Assembly: GCA_903834675.1 (NCBI GenBank)
Contig: CAILKC010000117.1
Span: 1 to 37,870 of the forward strand
From: an uncultured Victivallales bacterium
Lineage (GTDB): Bacteria > Verrucomicrobiota > Lentisphaeria > Oligosphaerales > JAFGRS01
Direction of reading: 5' to 3'
Length of the DNA stretch: 37,870 bases
Shown: one piece after another, positions 8,770-18,300 of the stretch
Layout: each line of letters starts with the position of its first letter
Numbering within the stretch: position 1 is the first letter of the stretch
Position numbers and translations under genes: made by a program
Notes under the pieces: model-generated
Database searches by the model: none
What the model saw: the letters and a program-made list of their open reading frames with translations, nothing else
What the model was told of the DNA's origin: nothing

Positions 8770-9915
8770 TCAGCGGTGCTCGCGCATGGTTTCCAGCATG
8801 ACTTCGATGTTGGCTGGGGGGGTGCCGATGACGATTTGGTTCGAGCAGCCCACCACGATGCCATGCAATTCCTTGGCGATCTCCAGGGCGGTCAGCGTCT
8901 CGATGCGTACCTCTTCCGCCGAGCCCAGATGCAGCGTCTCGGAGTTGATGCCGCCCCAGAGGGTCAGGCGCGGGAAGGTGCGGCGCACCCGGCGCAGGTC
9001 CATGCCGGAGCGGCGGTCTAGCTCGTAGAAGAAGTCGACTCCCGAGGCGCCGAAGAGATCGTCGGCCACCGGCCAGAGATTGCCGTCGCTGGCAAAGCCG
9101 TGGTAGCAACCGGCAGCATGGCAGAGGCGCGAGATCTGCTGCAGGCGCGGCGCCATCAGGTCGTGGAAGACCTGCGGCGAGTACATGGGTCCCCGTGGTC
9201 CGGCGAAGTCGCCGCCGCCGCAGAGGTAGGTCAGGCCCATCTCGGCCATGGCCGCGACACTGCCCTGCACATGGGCGACCTGGCGGTCCAGGTGGCGAGC
9301 CACGAGGTCGGGACGGAGCAGGCAGGCCTCCATCCAGATGGGTTCACGCGGGATGCACAGGCCCGTGCCAAAGCCGGGAATAGCGCGCTGTTTGCCGAAG
9401 CGCTCGACCGCGGCGACCAGGTCAGGCCAACTCGAGGGCCGGGGACGATAGGAGTCGGGGTTGAGCGGTTCGGCGCTCTGCGAACGTTCGATGTCCTCGA
9501 GGGTCGGTTCTGGCTTCGGCGCCTTGGCCACGACCTGGTAGAGTTCGGTGGTGGGGTCAAAGCTCATGAGGCGCCAGTTGCCCACGGCTTCGCTACCATA
9601 GAAGTAGGTGAAGTCGTCGATCTTGCGGGTCGGCTTCTCGGGCATACGCCAGTACATCGGCCGGATGAGATCGAGGTCGAGAACATCGGCGATCTCAAAG
9701 GCGTCAGCGCGACAACGGCGCAGATACTCGGCATGGGCCTCGGGGCCATCCCAGAGGGCGCGGGCTTCGCGGAACTGCTGGATGCCCCCGCCGGTGTAGG
9801 CTTCGCGACCGAGGACGATGGAGGCCGCGTAGGACGAAAAGCCGGCCTGGTAGATGGGGACTTTGTCGCTGGGACGGTGCTCGAAAGCGGCCTGAACGCG
9901 TTCTTTAGGCAGCAT
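8770..9915 (-). CDS. URO-D-fold family protein (MtaA/uroporphyrinogen decarboxylase-like)
   Basis: A 381-residue protein starting MLPKERVQAAFEHRPSDKVP, the usual opening of this family. A glycine-rich segment CGGGDFAGPRGPMYSP precedes the region CHAAGCYHGFASDGNLWPV, which matches the conserved active-site strand seen in URO-D-like proteins. The late block LTLWGGINSETLHLGS is also typical. Genuine haem-pathway HemE enzymes have different N-terminal arginine motifs that I do not see here, so a haem role is unlikely. Related proteins act in methyl transfer or on unknown substrates, and many sit next to carbohydrate genes. It lies 31 nt downstream of the alpha/alpha-barrel gene and 26 nt upstream of the methyltransferase gene. 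AGGAGA precedes the ATG. Confidence 0.8.
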   Translation of the reverse strand: MLPKERVQAAFEHRPSDKVPIYQAGFSSYAASIVLGREAYTGGGIQQFREARALWDGPEAHAEYLRRCRADAFEIADVLDLDLIRPMYWRMPEKPTRKIDDFTYFYGSEAVGNWRLMSFDPTTELYQVVAKAPKPEPTLEDIERSQSAEPLNPDSYRPRPSSWPDLVAAVERFGKQRAIPGFGTGLCIPREPIWMEACLLRPDLVARHLDRQVAHVQGSVAAMAEMGLTYLCGGGDFAGPRGPMYSPQVFHDLMAPRLQQISRLCHAAGCYHGFASDGNLWPVADDLFGASGVDFFYELDRRSGMDLRRVRRTFPRLTLWGGINSETLHLGSAEEVRIETLTALEIAKELHGIVVGCSNQIVIGTPPANIEVMLETMREHR

Positions 9916-9946
9916 ACCCTGGTCTCCTGTTACGGTCAGAGAAGCC

Positions 9947-12106
9947 TCACTTACCGGTCTCGCGCAGCAGCCAACGTTTGACGCTGATCAGACAGTTTGT
10001 GGCTTTGGCATTCTTGCCGATCACGTCCACCCTGATCTCATGGTCACCCGCGGTCAGGTCGAGAGTGCCGAACGACACCCGCTCGCCTTCGCTATTCACA
10101 TCGGGCACGTAGGCGTCGAAGGGTGTCCCGACGGGTTGGCCGTCGACGCTGACCTGCACGATGCCATACACATAGGCGGTGACAAACTCGCCGAGCACCT
10201 CGTAGCGGCCGGCCTTTGGGTTGGGCAGAGTAAAACGGATCGACTGGCCGATGCTGCCGCCACCGAGAAACTGCGAACCGAGATCGTCCAGACGCTTGGT
10301 GTAGGAGCCTTCGCTGACGGTTACCTTCAGGTCCCGGGCCTCAAAGGCCAATCCCGGGAAGACCTCGGTCGGAGGCTTTTGCAGGGTGATTTCATATCTG
10401 CTGACGCCGGTGAAAGGCATAACCAGAACCAGCTTGGCGGCGCTCAGTGGCGAACTGCCATCCTTCTTGTACGGGTCATGCTGGCGGACGGGCCAGCGCA
10501 GGGCGGTGCCCTTGGGCGGCAGGACGCGCAAGCCGGCATAATCGAACCAGGCGCCGATCTGGTCGCGGCTGAGGGCGAGGTTCTCGTCGCCGAGGGGGAC
10601 TCGGGCTCCCGAGGCGGTATCCAGGTGGCGGGAGCGGCTCAGCAGCGGCAGATGGGCTTCCACCTGCCGGTCGGCGGGGGCTTCGTAGACGAGCTTGAGG
10701 TCACCGTTGGGCAGGGCTTCGCAAGCGACGCCGCAGTCGAGGCCAGCGATCTTCAGGGTCAGGCGCTGAGCGCCGGCCGCCTCCTCGATACGGGCCTGCT
10801 CGGGGACCCATTTGAGCTCGATCTGTGGACTGAAATTGGGGTTCTCTTCGCCCGGGATATGCCGGAGTTGAGAGCAATCTCCGACGGTGAAAGTGGACCA
10901 GTAGGGCTGGAGCTTGGTGTTGCCGCCGCCGGCGACGAGGCCGAGGTCATCGTGGAAGACATCGAGCAGGTTGTGGCGGTCCTGAATCCAGCGGTTGGTA
11001 GGTACAGGGCAGGCGTAGGCCGACATCGCCCACTGCCAGGGTTGCTGACGGCGGATCAGCCCCTCGCGGTTGCCGATCCAGGCCGTGGCTTCAGCGGCGG
11101 CCGCCGCGGGTTTGAGGCCGGTGCCACGCTCGCCATACAGCAGCATCCCGGCAGCATAGTCGGGGCTAACGGCGCTGCCTTTGGCCATGGACTTGCCTAT
11201 CTGCTGCAGCAGGTAGCCGCGCCCCTCGGGGGTGAAGGTGAAGCCAACGGTGCCGTTTTCGAGGCCTGCATGGTAGATCTGCCGTTCGTCCAGACAAGCT
11301 ACCGCCGAGCCGTCGGGCCAGAGCACGGCGGCGTGGAACTGCGCCGCCCGGCGCAGGGCCTCGAGGACGACGGGGTCCTTCGAGACGCTGTAGTAGACGC
11401 CGATGGCGTCGACGTAGACCTCGTTGTAGCCAATCACGGGGCCGAAGTTCTCCGACCAGAAACCGGCGGGGTTCTGCTTGGCGACGGTTTTGGCCATGAA
11501 GGCGGTTGCCGCGGCGCGCCACTCGGCCTGGTCGAAGGCCATTCCGGCGAGGTAGAGCGCCATGGCCTGGTGGCAGGGAATGTTATGAACCCCGCCGTCC
11601 ATGATCCTGCGGATGCCCGTGAAGCCGAGGCGCAGGCCTTTCTCCCAGGCGGCGCGGTCCGCAGCAGGCAGGGCGTCTTTGACCAGCACATAGGCCCGGA
11701 TCCAGCGGCTGTAGGTCCAGGGCATATAGATCTGGCCCCAGGTGGAGTTGTCCTTCTTGCGAAAGGTCCACATGCCCTTCTTGTCCTGGTCGTCGGTGAG
11801 GGCCTTACCGCCACTGGCGATGGCGGCCAACACCCGGTCGCTGTGATACCACGGATTCTTGTCGTCCTTGATGGACCAGGCGGCGGCCAGGGGCAGCAAG
11901 ACGTTCTGGTCGATACAGACCCAGGGCTGCGTGCCGAAGCGTCCGGTCGCCGTGTCCTGGCTCTTGAGGATCGGTTCGATGCCGTCCACGAGGCCCTTGA
12001 GCAGGTGTTCGGAGGGTGGCCAGATCGGCGCTGACACGGCCTCCTGCGCCAGAGCCGAGAGGGTGAGGGTCAGCATGAACAGACATCCCTTGAGCTGAAA
12101 TGGCAT
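9947..12106 (-). CDS. Secreted alpha/alpha-barrel protein, lyase- or heparinase-like
   Basis: A 719-residue protein with a signal peptide (core GCLFMLTLTLSALAQEAVSA). Residues about 30-400 are helical and resemble an (alpha/alpha) toroid of polysaccharide lyases and related hydrolases. Conserved-looking polar clusters are HNIPCHQ at 174-180 and FWSENFGPVIGYNEVY at 216-231, which could line an active site. The middle is beta-rich. The C-terminal 130 residues look like a carbohydrate-binding jelly roll (for example FTLPNPKAGRYEVLGEFV). I cannot name the family with confidence; uronate-polymer degradation is an inference from the fold. The start at 12106 is set by AGGAGA 8 nt upstream; a longer open frame to 12208 would run through the inverted-repeat element and lacks a signal peptide at its front. 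It is the first gene of the minus-strand operon. Confidence 0.7.
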   Translation of the reverse strand: MPFQLKGCLFMLTLTLSALAQEAVSAPIWPPSEHLLKGLVDGIEPILKSQDTATGRFGTQPWVCIDQNVLLPLAAAWSIKDDKNPWYHSDRVLAAIASGGKALTDDQDKKGMWTFRKKDNSTWGQIYMPWTYSRWIRAYVLVKDALPAADRAAWEKGLRLGFTGIRRIMDGGVHNIPCHQAMALYLAGMAFDQAEWRAAATAFMAKTVAKQNPAGFWSENFGPVIGYNEVYVDAIGVYYSVSKDPVVLEALRRAAQFHAAVLWPDGSAVACLDERQIYHAGLENGTVGFTFTPEGRGYLLQQIGKSMAKGSAVSPDYAAGMLLYGERGTGLKPAAAAAEATAWIGNREGLIRRQQPWQWAMSAYACPVPTNRWIQDRHNLLDVFHDDLGLVAGGGNTKLQPYWSTFTVGDCSQLRHIPGEENPNFSPQIELKWVPEQARIEEAAGAQRLTLKIAGLDCGVACEALPNGDLKLVYEAPADRQVEAHLPLLSRSRHLDTASGARVPLGDENLALSRDQIGAWFDYAGLRVLPPKGTALRWPVRQHDPYKKDGSSPLSAAKLVLVMPFTGVSRYEITLQKPPTEVFPGLAFEARDLKVTVSEGSYTKRLDDLGSQFLGGGSIGQSIRFTLPNPKAGRYEVLGEFVTAYVYGIVQVSVDGQPVGTPFDAYVPDVNSEGERVSFGTLDLTAGDHEIRVDVIGKNAKATNCLISVKRWLLRETGK

Positions 12107-12114
12107 GGGCAGAT

Positions 12115-12120
12115 TCTCCT
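12115..12120 (-). promoter_or_regulatory. Ribosome binding site of the alpha/alpha-barrel gene
   Basis: AGGAGA on the minus strand, 8 nt from the ATG at 12106. It abuts the end of the inverted-repeat element, so that element forms the leader or promoter region of this operon. Confidence 0.6.
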
Positions 12121-12299
12121 GGTTACTGAGGCTCTTGCAGAACCCCGCGTCTGGCCCTGGAGCCCGCGATGCCATCGCCCGTTCCGGGCGGGTTCGCGGT
12201 ATCTCCATATACGGCGGAAGCCCCGGCAGTGCCGGTGCGGACCGCCGACTCCAGGCGAGATGCTGGTGAGCCGAGGGTTCTGCAAGAGCCTCGGTGACC
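12121..12299. mobile_element. Possible MITE: 179-bp element with 25-bp terminal inverted repeats
   Basis: The left end (12121-12145) and the right end (12275-12299) are inverted copies matching at 23 of 25 positions, with an uninterrupted 18-bp core GAGGCTCTTGCAGAACCC. The 129-bp interior has no gene. Size, inverted ends and lack of coding capacity fit a miniature inverted-repeat element, and the end sequence resembles the general style of IS5-type ends, though I cannot assign a family. No clear target duplication is visible. Alternatively the arms form a long RNA stem acting as terminator or attenuator between the giant gene and the alpha/alpha-barrel operon. Confidence 0.55.
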
Positions 12300-12343
12300 C
12301 ACGGTAGCGGGCGCAGTCAGGCACGATATCGATACCGATGTTA

Positions 12344-15300
12344 TCACGGAGTTCCGCTGTAGGTGATGATCGTCACGATGCCGGTGGAGCTACGATAGGT
12401 CCACTCGCCGGTCTTGACGCCGGCATTGAACTCTCCGGCCTGTTCGAGGCCGCCGTCCTCATACCAGCGGCTGTAGGGGCCCTGGCGCTGGCCGGCGGCG
12501 AAGCTGCATTCGAGCTTCTTCCTCGGTTCAGCCGCCCCGCTCGGGGTCCAGTACTCGGTGAACGAGCCGTCCAGATGGGGCTGAGGCCAGTCGAAGTCGA
12601 TAAAGACCACGCCGTCCTCGTCCTGGAGCAGTTCGGGGCCCTCCTTCACATCGTCCACCCAGTTCGATTCCCACAGGAGAGTGCCGCCACGGCTCCAGCC
12701 GCGCCAGGGCCCATTACGCTTGCCGGCGACATAGTACTCCTCGGCGGCCTTGCTGCCGTCGGAGTGATACCAGACCCACCAGCCCTCGAGCTTGTCGTTC
12801 ACATAGCAGCGGCACTGCGCCAGGTACTGGGTCCCGGCGTCTGTCTCGTGGACCTGATACTGGCCTTGTTTGTGGCCGGAGCCATCGGTGTAGTAGTCAA
12901 TCTGGTCCGTGCCGCTCTCTGACTCCTCCTGGTGCCGCAAGGGCCCGTAGTCGAGGCCTTCGCCGCAATCGCAGGTGTCCGCGCCGGCGCCGGGAGTGGC
13001 CTCGACCACGACCCGGCAGCCATTGCGGGCCCTGGTGCCGCCGTTGGAGTCGGCCAGGGTCAGGCTGACCAGGTAGTTTCCCTGGTCGGCATACACGTGC
13101 GAGGTGGAGGGACGGTCGTTGGTCACCGGCTCTGCCCCGTCACCGAAGTTCCAGGTATAGCGCGCGTTCAGCGGCGGCTCGTTGACCTCGGGGTCGAGCA
13201 GGACCGTGGCCCCGACATGGGTGTAGATCACGGCGGGGTCGAAGGTCAGGCGTGTGCCGGAGGGGACATCGACCTTGCAGACGCCCTGGACCAGGACTCG
13301 GTTGAGCGTCCGGTCGCGCAGGGTAAAGGTGACATCGAACGAGGTCCGGCCGTTGTTGGCGAAGCGGTGTACGACGCTGTAGGTGGTCGGGTTGGGGGGG
13401 CCGGCGGGGTAGCTCTTGTAGAAGGAGAAGTCATCGCTGCCGTCACCGAAGTTCCAGATCACCTCGACGGCCTTGACGGCGGGTGGCAGACCTTGCACCT
13501 CGGCCGCGAGGCTGTAGAGGTGGCCGAGGACGGCGGCGGGTATGGCGGGCGGGCACATGGTCAATTGCAGCGGGCTGAGGCGCACGACCGCGGTCTGGCC
13601 CTTACGGGTGCCGTAGGTCGTGAGGTACAGCACCCCGGCCTCGCGGGTGGCCGCGCCGACCAGCGGCACGATGGTGTAGAGGGGCAGCGTCTGTCCGGGG
13701 TAGAAGGTCGCCAGCGGCCGCACGCCGCCGGGGACAGCCGTGCTCAGCGGCAGCACGGTCACGTCGATCAGGGTGTTGTTGGGGACTCCGCCGATGACTT
13801 CGACCACGACGGGAACCGCCGCGGTCCCCGTCCCATTGGTCAGGCGATAGGCGAGGGGGAGCATGCTGACGTCGGCGGGCACCCGCATGGTGGCGGTGGC
13901 GCTCTCGTCGTGAGTTGAGACCCAGGAGGGGGTGCGGTTGGGGTAGCGCCGGGTGGACACATCCAACTTCAGCGAGTCGAGGGGTGTACGGGGGACGCGG
14001 TCGTTACTCCAGTTGGCGTCCGTCAGCAGCGCCAGGAGGAAGTCGCGGTAGTGGTTTTCGAGGCTGCGCCCGGTGGTCGTGTAGACGTACTGCGACCAGT
14101 TGCGGTAGGCGGTCACGCTGGCCCGCATGGCGGTGTACATCGCGGGGAAGTTGGCACCCCTGGACATGAGGAAGTCCAGGAAGTGCGCCATGGCGTAGCG
14201 ATGGTTCTGATCGGCGCCCTCGGGCGGGGTTTCGTCCGGCTTGGGGAGCCAGGACGGCTCCGGGAAGCCGTTCTCCATCATGGCCGCGACGAAGTCGATG
14301 GTATACTCGCCGCGCATATCCTGAGTGAGGACAATGCGAGCGCGGGCGTACTCGGCGGTCATGTCCATCAGGCACATATTGGCGGCCATGCTGGCGATGG
14401 TCCACGTCTGGTTCTGCACCATGTGGAAGAGTTCATGTCCAATGGCGCCCTGGAGGTCGGGCAGTCCGGCCCAGGTCGTGGCGATGGAGTAGTTGCCGGT
14501 CCAGGAACTCCATTCGGCCCCGTCCAGGCCAGCGACGAGGGTGACCGAGGCCCGCGAGTCAAGGGGAGCATCAACGCCTAACAAGGTCGGGCGGGTGCGG
14601 GCGTAGCGCTTGATGGGGTAACCGAGGGTCTGGTAGCGGAGGTAGAGCCGCTGGAACTCCGGCGCAACCGGGTTGGCGACAAACTGCGACTCCGGCACCG
14701 GCACCCCGCCCAGGGTGGCGTTGCGCATGGTGTTGACCGTGCTGCCCAAGCGTTTGTTGTAGATGAACTGGAAGTTGTCCCCTTCGAGGTAGTCGTAGAG
14801 GATGGGATCCTCGGGCACGTCGTCGGAGCCGACGCGGGTGGCACGCTTGTCGGCGAGGGGCGTCTGGCGGACGAACTGGCGCACGATCAGCGGTCGGTTG
14901 GCCAGGAATACGGCCACCTGGCGCACGGGGTCGAAACCGGCGTCCAGCGAGACCCAGTTGCGGGAGGCTTCGTCCCAGGCGCCAACCCAGACGCTGGCCA
15001 GGGGATCGGCGGCCGTGGCCGCGGCGAACGACGGGTCCACCGGCATTTCGACCAGGGCGGCGGGTTCGAAGGTAGTCAGGGCGCCGAGGGTCAGGCGATA
15101 GAGGCGCGGGCTGGCGAGTAGCCCGGGGGGCGAGGCTGGGTCGAGGTCGACCGCGGTGATCGTCAGGGGCATGGAGGTGGCCGGCAGACCAGGCGGCAAC
15201 GAGACGCGGATGCCGTCCGCCGCCGTGATCGTGCGGACGGCGGCGCCGGGCGGCGCCTCGGTGCTGGAGAGCGGTACGGGCAGGGTGGTGGCGGTGAGGA

Positions 15301-18300
15301 TGCGCGCGGCGTCCGCGGTACCGACGAGGCCGTCGTAGGTCAGGTCCCCGGCCAGCAGGTCGGCGGCTGCGAGGCCGAGGCTCATACGCATTGCCAGTTC
15401 GGCGTCAAAGATGTCGAGTCGGCCATCGCGGGTCACATCGCCGGGCAGGATGCCAGCCGCCAGTGAGACGAAGTGGGCCGTGACCCGGCTGTCGGCATTC
15501 ACCTCCAGCGTTGCCACCGGGTCGGGGCCGCTGGCAGCGCCGCTCCAGTGGCTGAAGGTCCAGCCGACGGCGGTGCCGGTGGCGGTGAGTTGGGCGGTGT
15601 CGCCATCGGCGTAGGTGGCTTGGTTTGGCTCGACCCGGCCGGCGCCGGGGGGCTGGATGTCCACGGGCAGGCCGCGGCGGGGCCGCGCGAACAGCGCCTC
15701 AACCCGGTGGTCGGCGGCGACCGCGTTCAGGTCATAGTTCGGAACCGCGCCGACCGCGACGCCGTCCACCAGGACGTCGGCGACCACGTAGCCCGCATCG
15801 GGGGTCACGGTCACGGTGGTGGAGTCCCCGGCGGCCACGGTAACGGAGGGCGAGATGCTGCCGTGCTCCCCGGCCGTGGTGATGACAAAGAACTGGTCGG
15901 CGGCGACGAAGTGCGCGCTGGCTGTCCGGTCTCCGTCCATGACCACGGCGGCGGCCGCTGCACTGGGCACGTCCACGGAGCCGGTCCAGGTGAAGAAGCG
16001 GAATCCGTCTGCCGCGGTGGCGCTGACCCCGGCGGTCTTGCCGGCGATGAATTTGAAGCGGCCCTCGCTGTCGGTGCCGCTGGCCGAGAGGACGTTCACG
16101 GTGCCGGCGTCGGCCGGCTCGACGGCCACGGTCAGCCAGGCCGGGGCCGCGGCTGGGTAGAGCGCGGTAAAGTCGCCGACTCGTCCCGCCACGATCTCCA
16201 GGCTCTGCTCGGCGGGGGTTGCGTAGCCCTCGACGTCACCCCAGGTCGCGGTGTAAACGCCGGTCGGCAACGAGCTGATGGTATAGGACTTTGCAGCGCC
16301 CGTGGTGCCCACGTAGACGCGTGGTCCGGCGAGGATGAAAGGCGCGTCGGGAATGGAGCTGGTCAGGACGGCCGAGCTGGTCTCGACCGCCAGGAACTCC
16401 CAGGCGATCTGGCGGTAGAGGAGGCGTTCGCCGCCCTTGGGGTCCGGCTCGACCCAGGTCAGGTCGACGACGCTGGGCTCCACCATGCCGTACGAACTGC
16501 GCAGGCCCGGGCAGCGGGAAGTAGCGTGGTCGGTCAGGCGCATGGGCAGGACGAAGCCGTCGCCGGACCACAGTCCGAAGACGCCACCGGGCTCCCGCGT
16601 GCCAGGCTTATAGAGGTCATAGGCCACCAGGATACGGTCGCCGCTGTAGACCCCGAGGGTGGCGGAGACCACATCCTCCGCGGCATCGGTCAGCGCCTTG
16701 GGCGGGCTCAGCAGGCCAGAGGCCGGGTCGTAGACGGCATACCAGAGACGAGCGTAGAGAGCGGGTGTCCCGATGCCGCCGCTGGGGTTACGCTCGAGCC
16801 AGACCAGGTGCAGGCGGCCCTGGGAGTCGACCTCCATATCGCCGCCAAAGCCATTGCGACTGGCGTCCGAGAGGCGGAAGGGCAGGCCCCAACCGGTGGC
16901 TGGCGAATAGGCGGCCACCATCTTCTGCCTGGGCTCGAGGGTAAGGATCAGCTCGAAAGACAGAAGGAGCCTGCCGTACGGGCCACACTTGAGGTTGGGA
17001 CTTACGCATCCCTGGCCTACCTCTGCCTCCAGCGGCGCCGCGGCGACGGTGATCCGGCCCGACCAAGACGCGCCCTGATCGGCGGAGGAGGCCAAGACGA
17101 TGCTGGTGGGCGGCTGTTGCAGGGGGCCATAGTCGGCATAGCGGTTGAAGAAGGCGCTACGGGCCCAGGCCGCATGCACGCTCACACCGTCAGAGGCCAG
17201 GGTCGCTTCAGCCTCGGGCGCCCAGTCGCCAAACCAGTCCTCGTAGAACAGCCCCGAACGCAAGACGGCGCCGCCGTTGCGCGGGACGCCATAGCCGACG
17301 CTCCAGCCATCGCTGACGGACAGGTAGAGCGCGTCCAGATTATCTACCACCAGGTTGCGCAGCGACCAGTTGGAGGCCAGGGCGGTGGCCCAGCTCATAC
17401 CGCCGTCAGTGCTGGTGGCGAGGTAGGTGACGTGGTTGCCCCAGGTGTGGTCCAAGCCGCCGGCCATGTAGCCCACGTACAACGCGCCCGTGGAGTCGCG
17501 CACCAGCCGCTGATTCGAGGCCAGCAGGCCGTAGCTGTAGCGGTCGCGGTCGATGACGGTGGCGGAACCGGAGCTGATGCCGACGCTGACAAAGAGGGTA
17601 TTGCGTACCGGCTTGAAGTTGTAGAGCGCGGCGCGGCCCGTGGTGCCGCCGGTGACGAAGGCCTGTCCACCGTCGAGAATCACGCTCGCGGCGCCCCCGA
17701 CCCAGTAGTCGTCGGCGTTGACGGTGACCGGCGAGGTGGTGCGCTTGCCCGTCACCAGGCTGGCGGACACCGGCCAGACCTCACTGGCGCCCGTGCTTGC
17801 ATTTCGGCTGGCAAGGAGGAAGAGCGCGGTATCGCGGCTGCGGTTGAGCAGGGGCGGCCAGACCTCGGCGGAACTGTGCGGCAGCGGCGGAGCGAGGGCC
17901 AGCCGGGTGAACTGCTGGGTGGTGGCGTTGAACAGCGCCAGCGCCACCTCGCCAGTGTCGGCCTTGCGGGCGGCAAAAACGAAGACGCCATCAGTGGTAC
18001 GCTGTTCGCCCACGTCCCGGCGGCTGTCGGCCAGCAGCTCCCAGCCTGATTCACCGACGAACAAGACCTCGGACAGGGTGATGAACTCGTTGGCGTCCGG
18101 CTTGTAGCGCTCCACCTTTTCGACCACGGTGGCGCCAGCGGCGCTCCGGCCGCCCGCCACGATGGCACCGCCGTCCTCGGTGGGCAGGACCACGGCGTGC
18201 GTGCGGGGCGTTGCCAGGGGTCCGGTGGCGCTGAAGGAGTCGGTTGCGGGGTCGTAAAGCTCGCCGTACTGGGCCGCTTTGGCCGCGTCGCCGGTGCCGC

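Noticed and set aside
8744..9109. N-terminal extension of the methyltransferase
   Set aside because: It lies inside the URO-D gene, shows no methyltransferase features, and a strong ribosome site supports the start at 8743.
10040..12034. Plus-strand open frame opposite the alpha/alpha-barrel gene
   Set aside because: Antisense shadow with no domain, no ribosome site and a composition dictated by the opposite codons.
15473..18049. 858-residue plus-strand open frame opposite the giant gene
   Set aside because: Antisense shadow; Gly/Ala/Arg/Val-rich without any structured motif, while the minus strand carries many domains.
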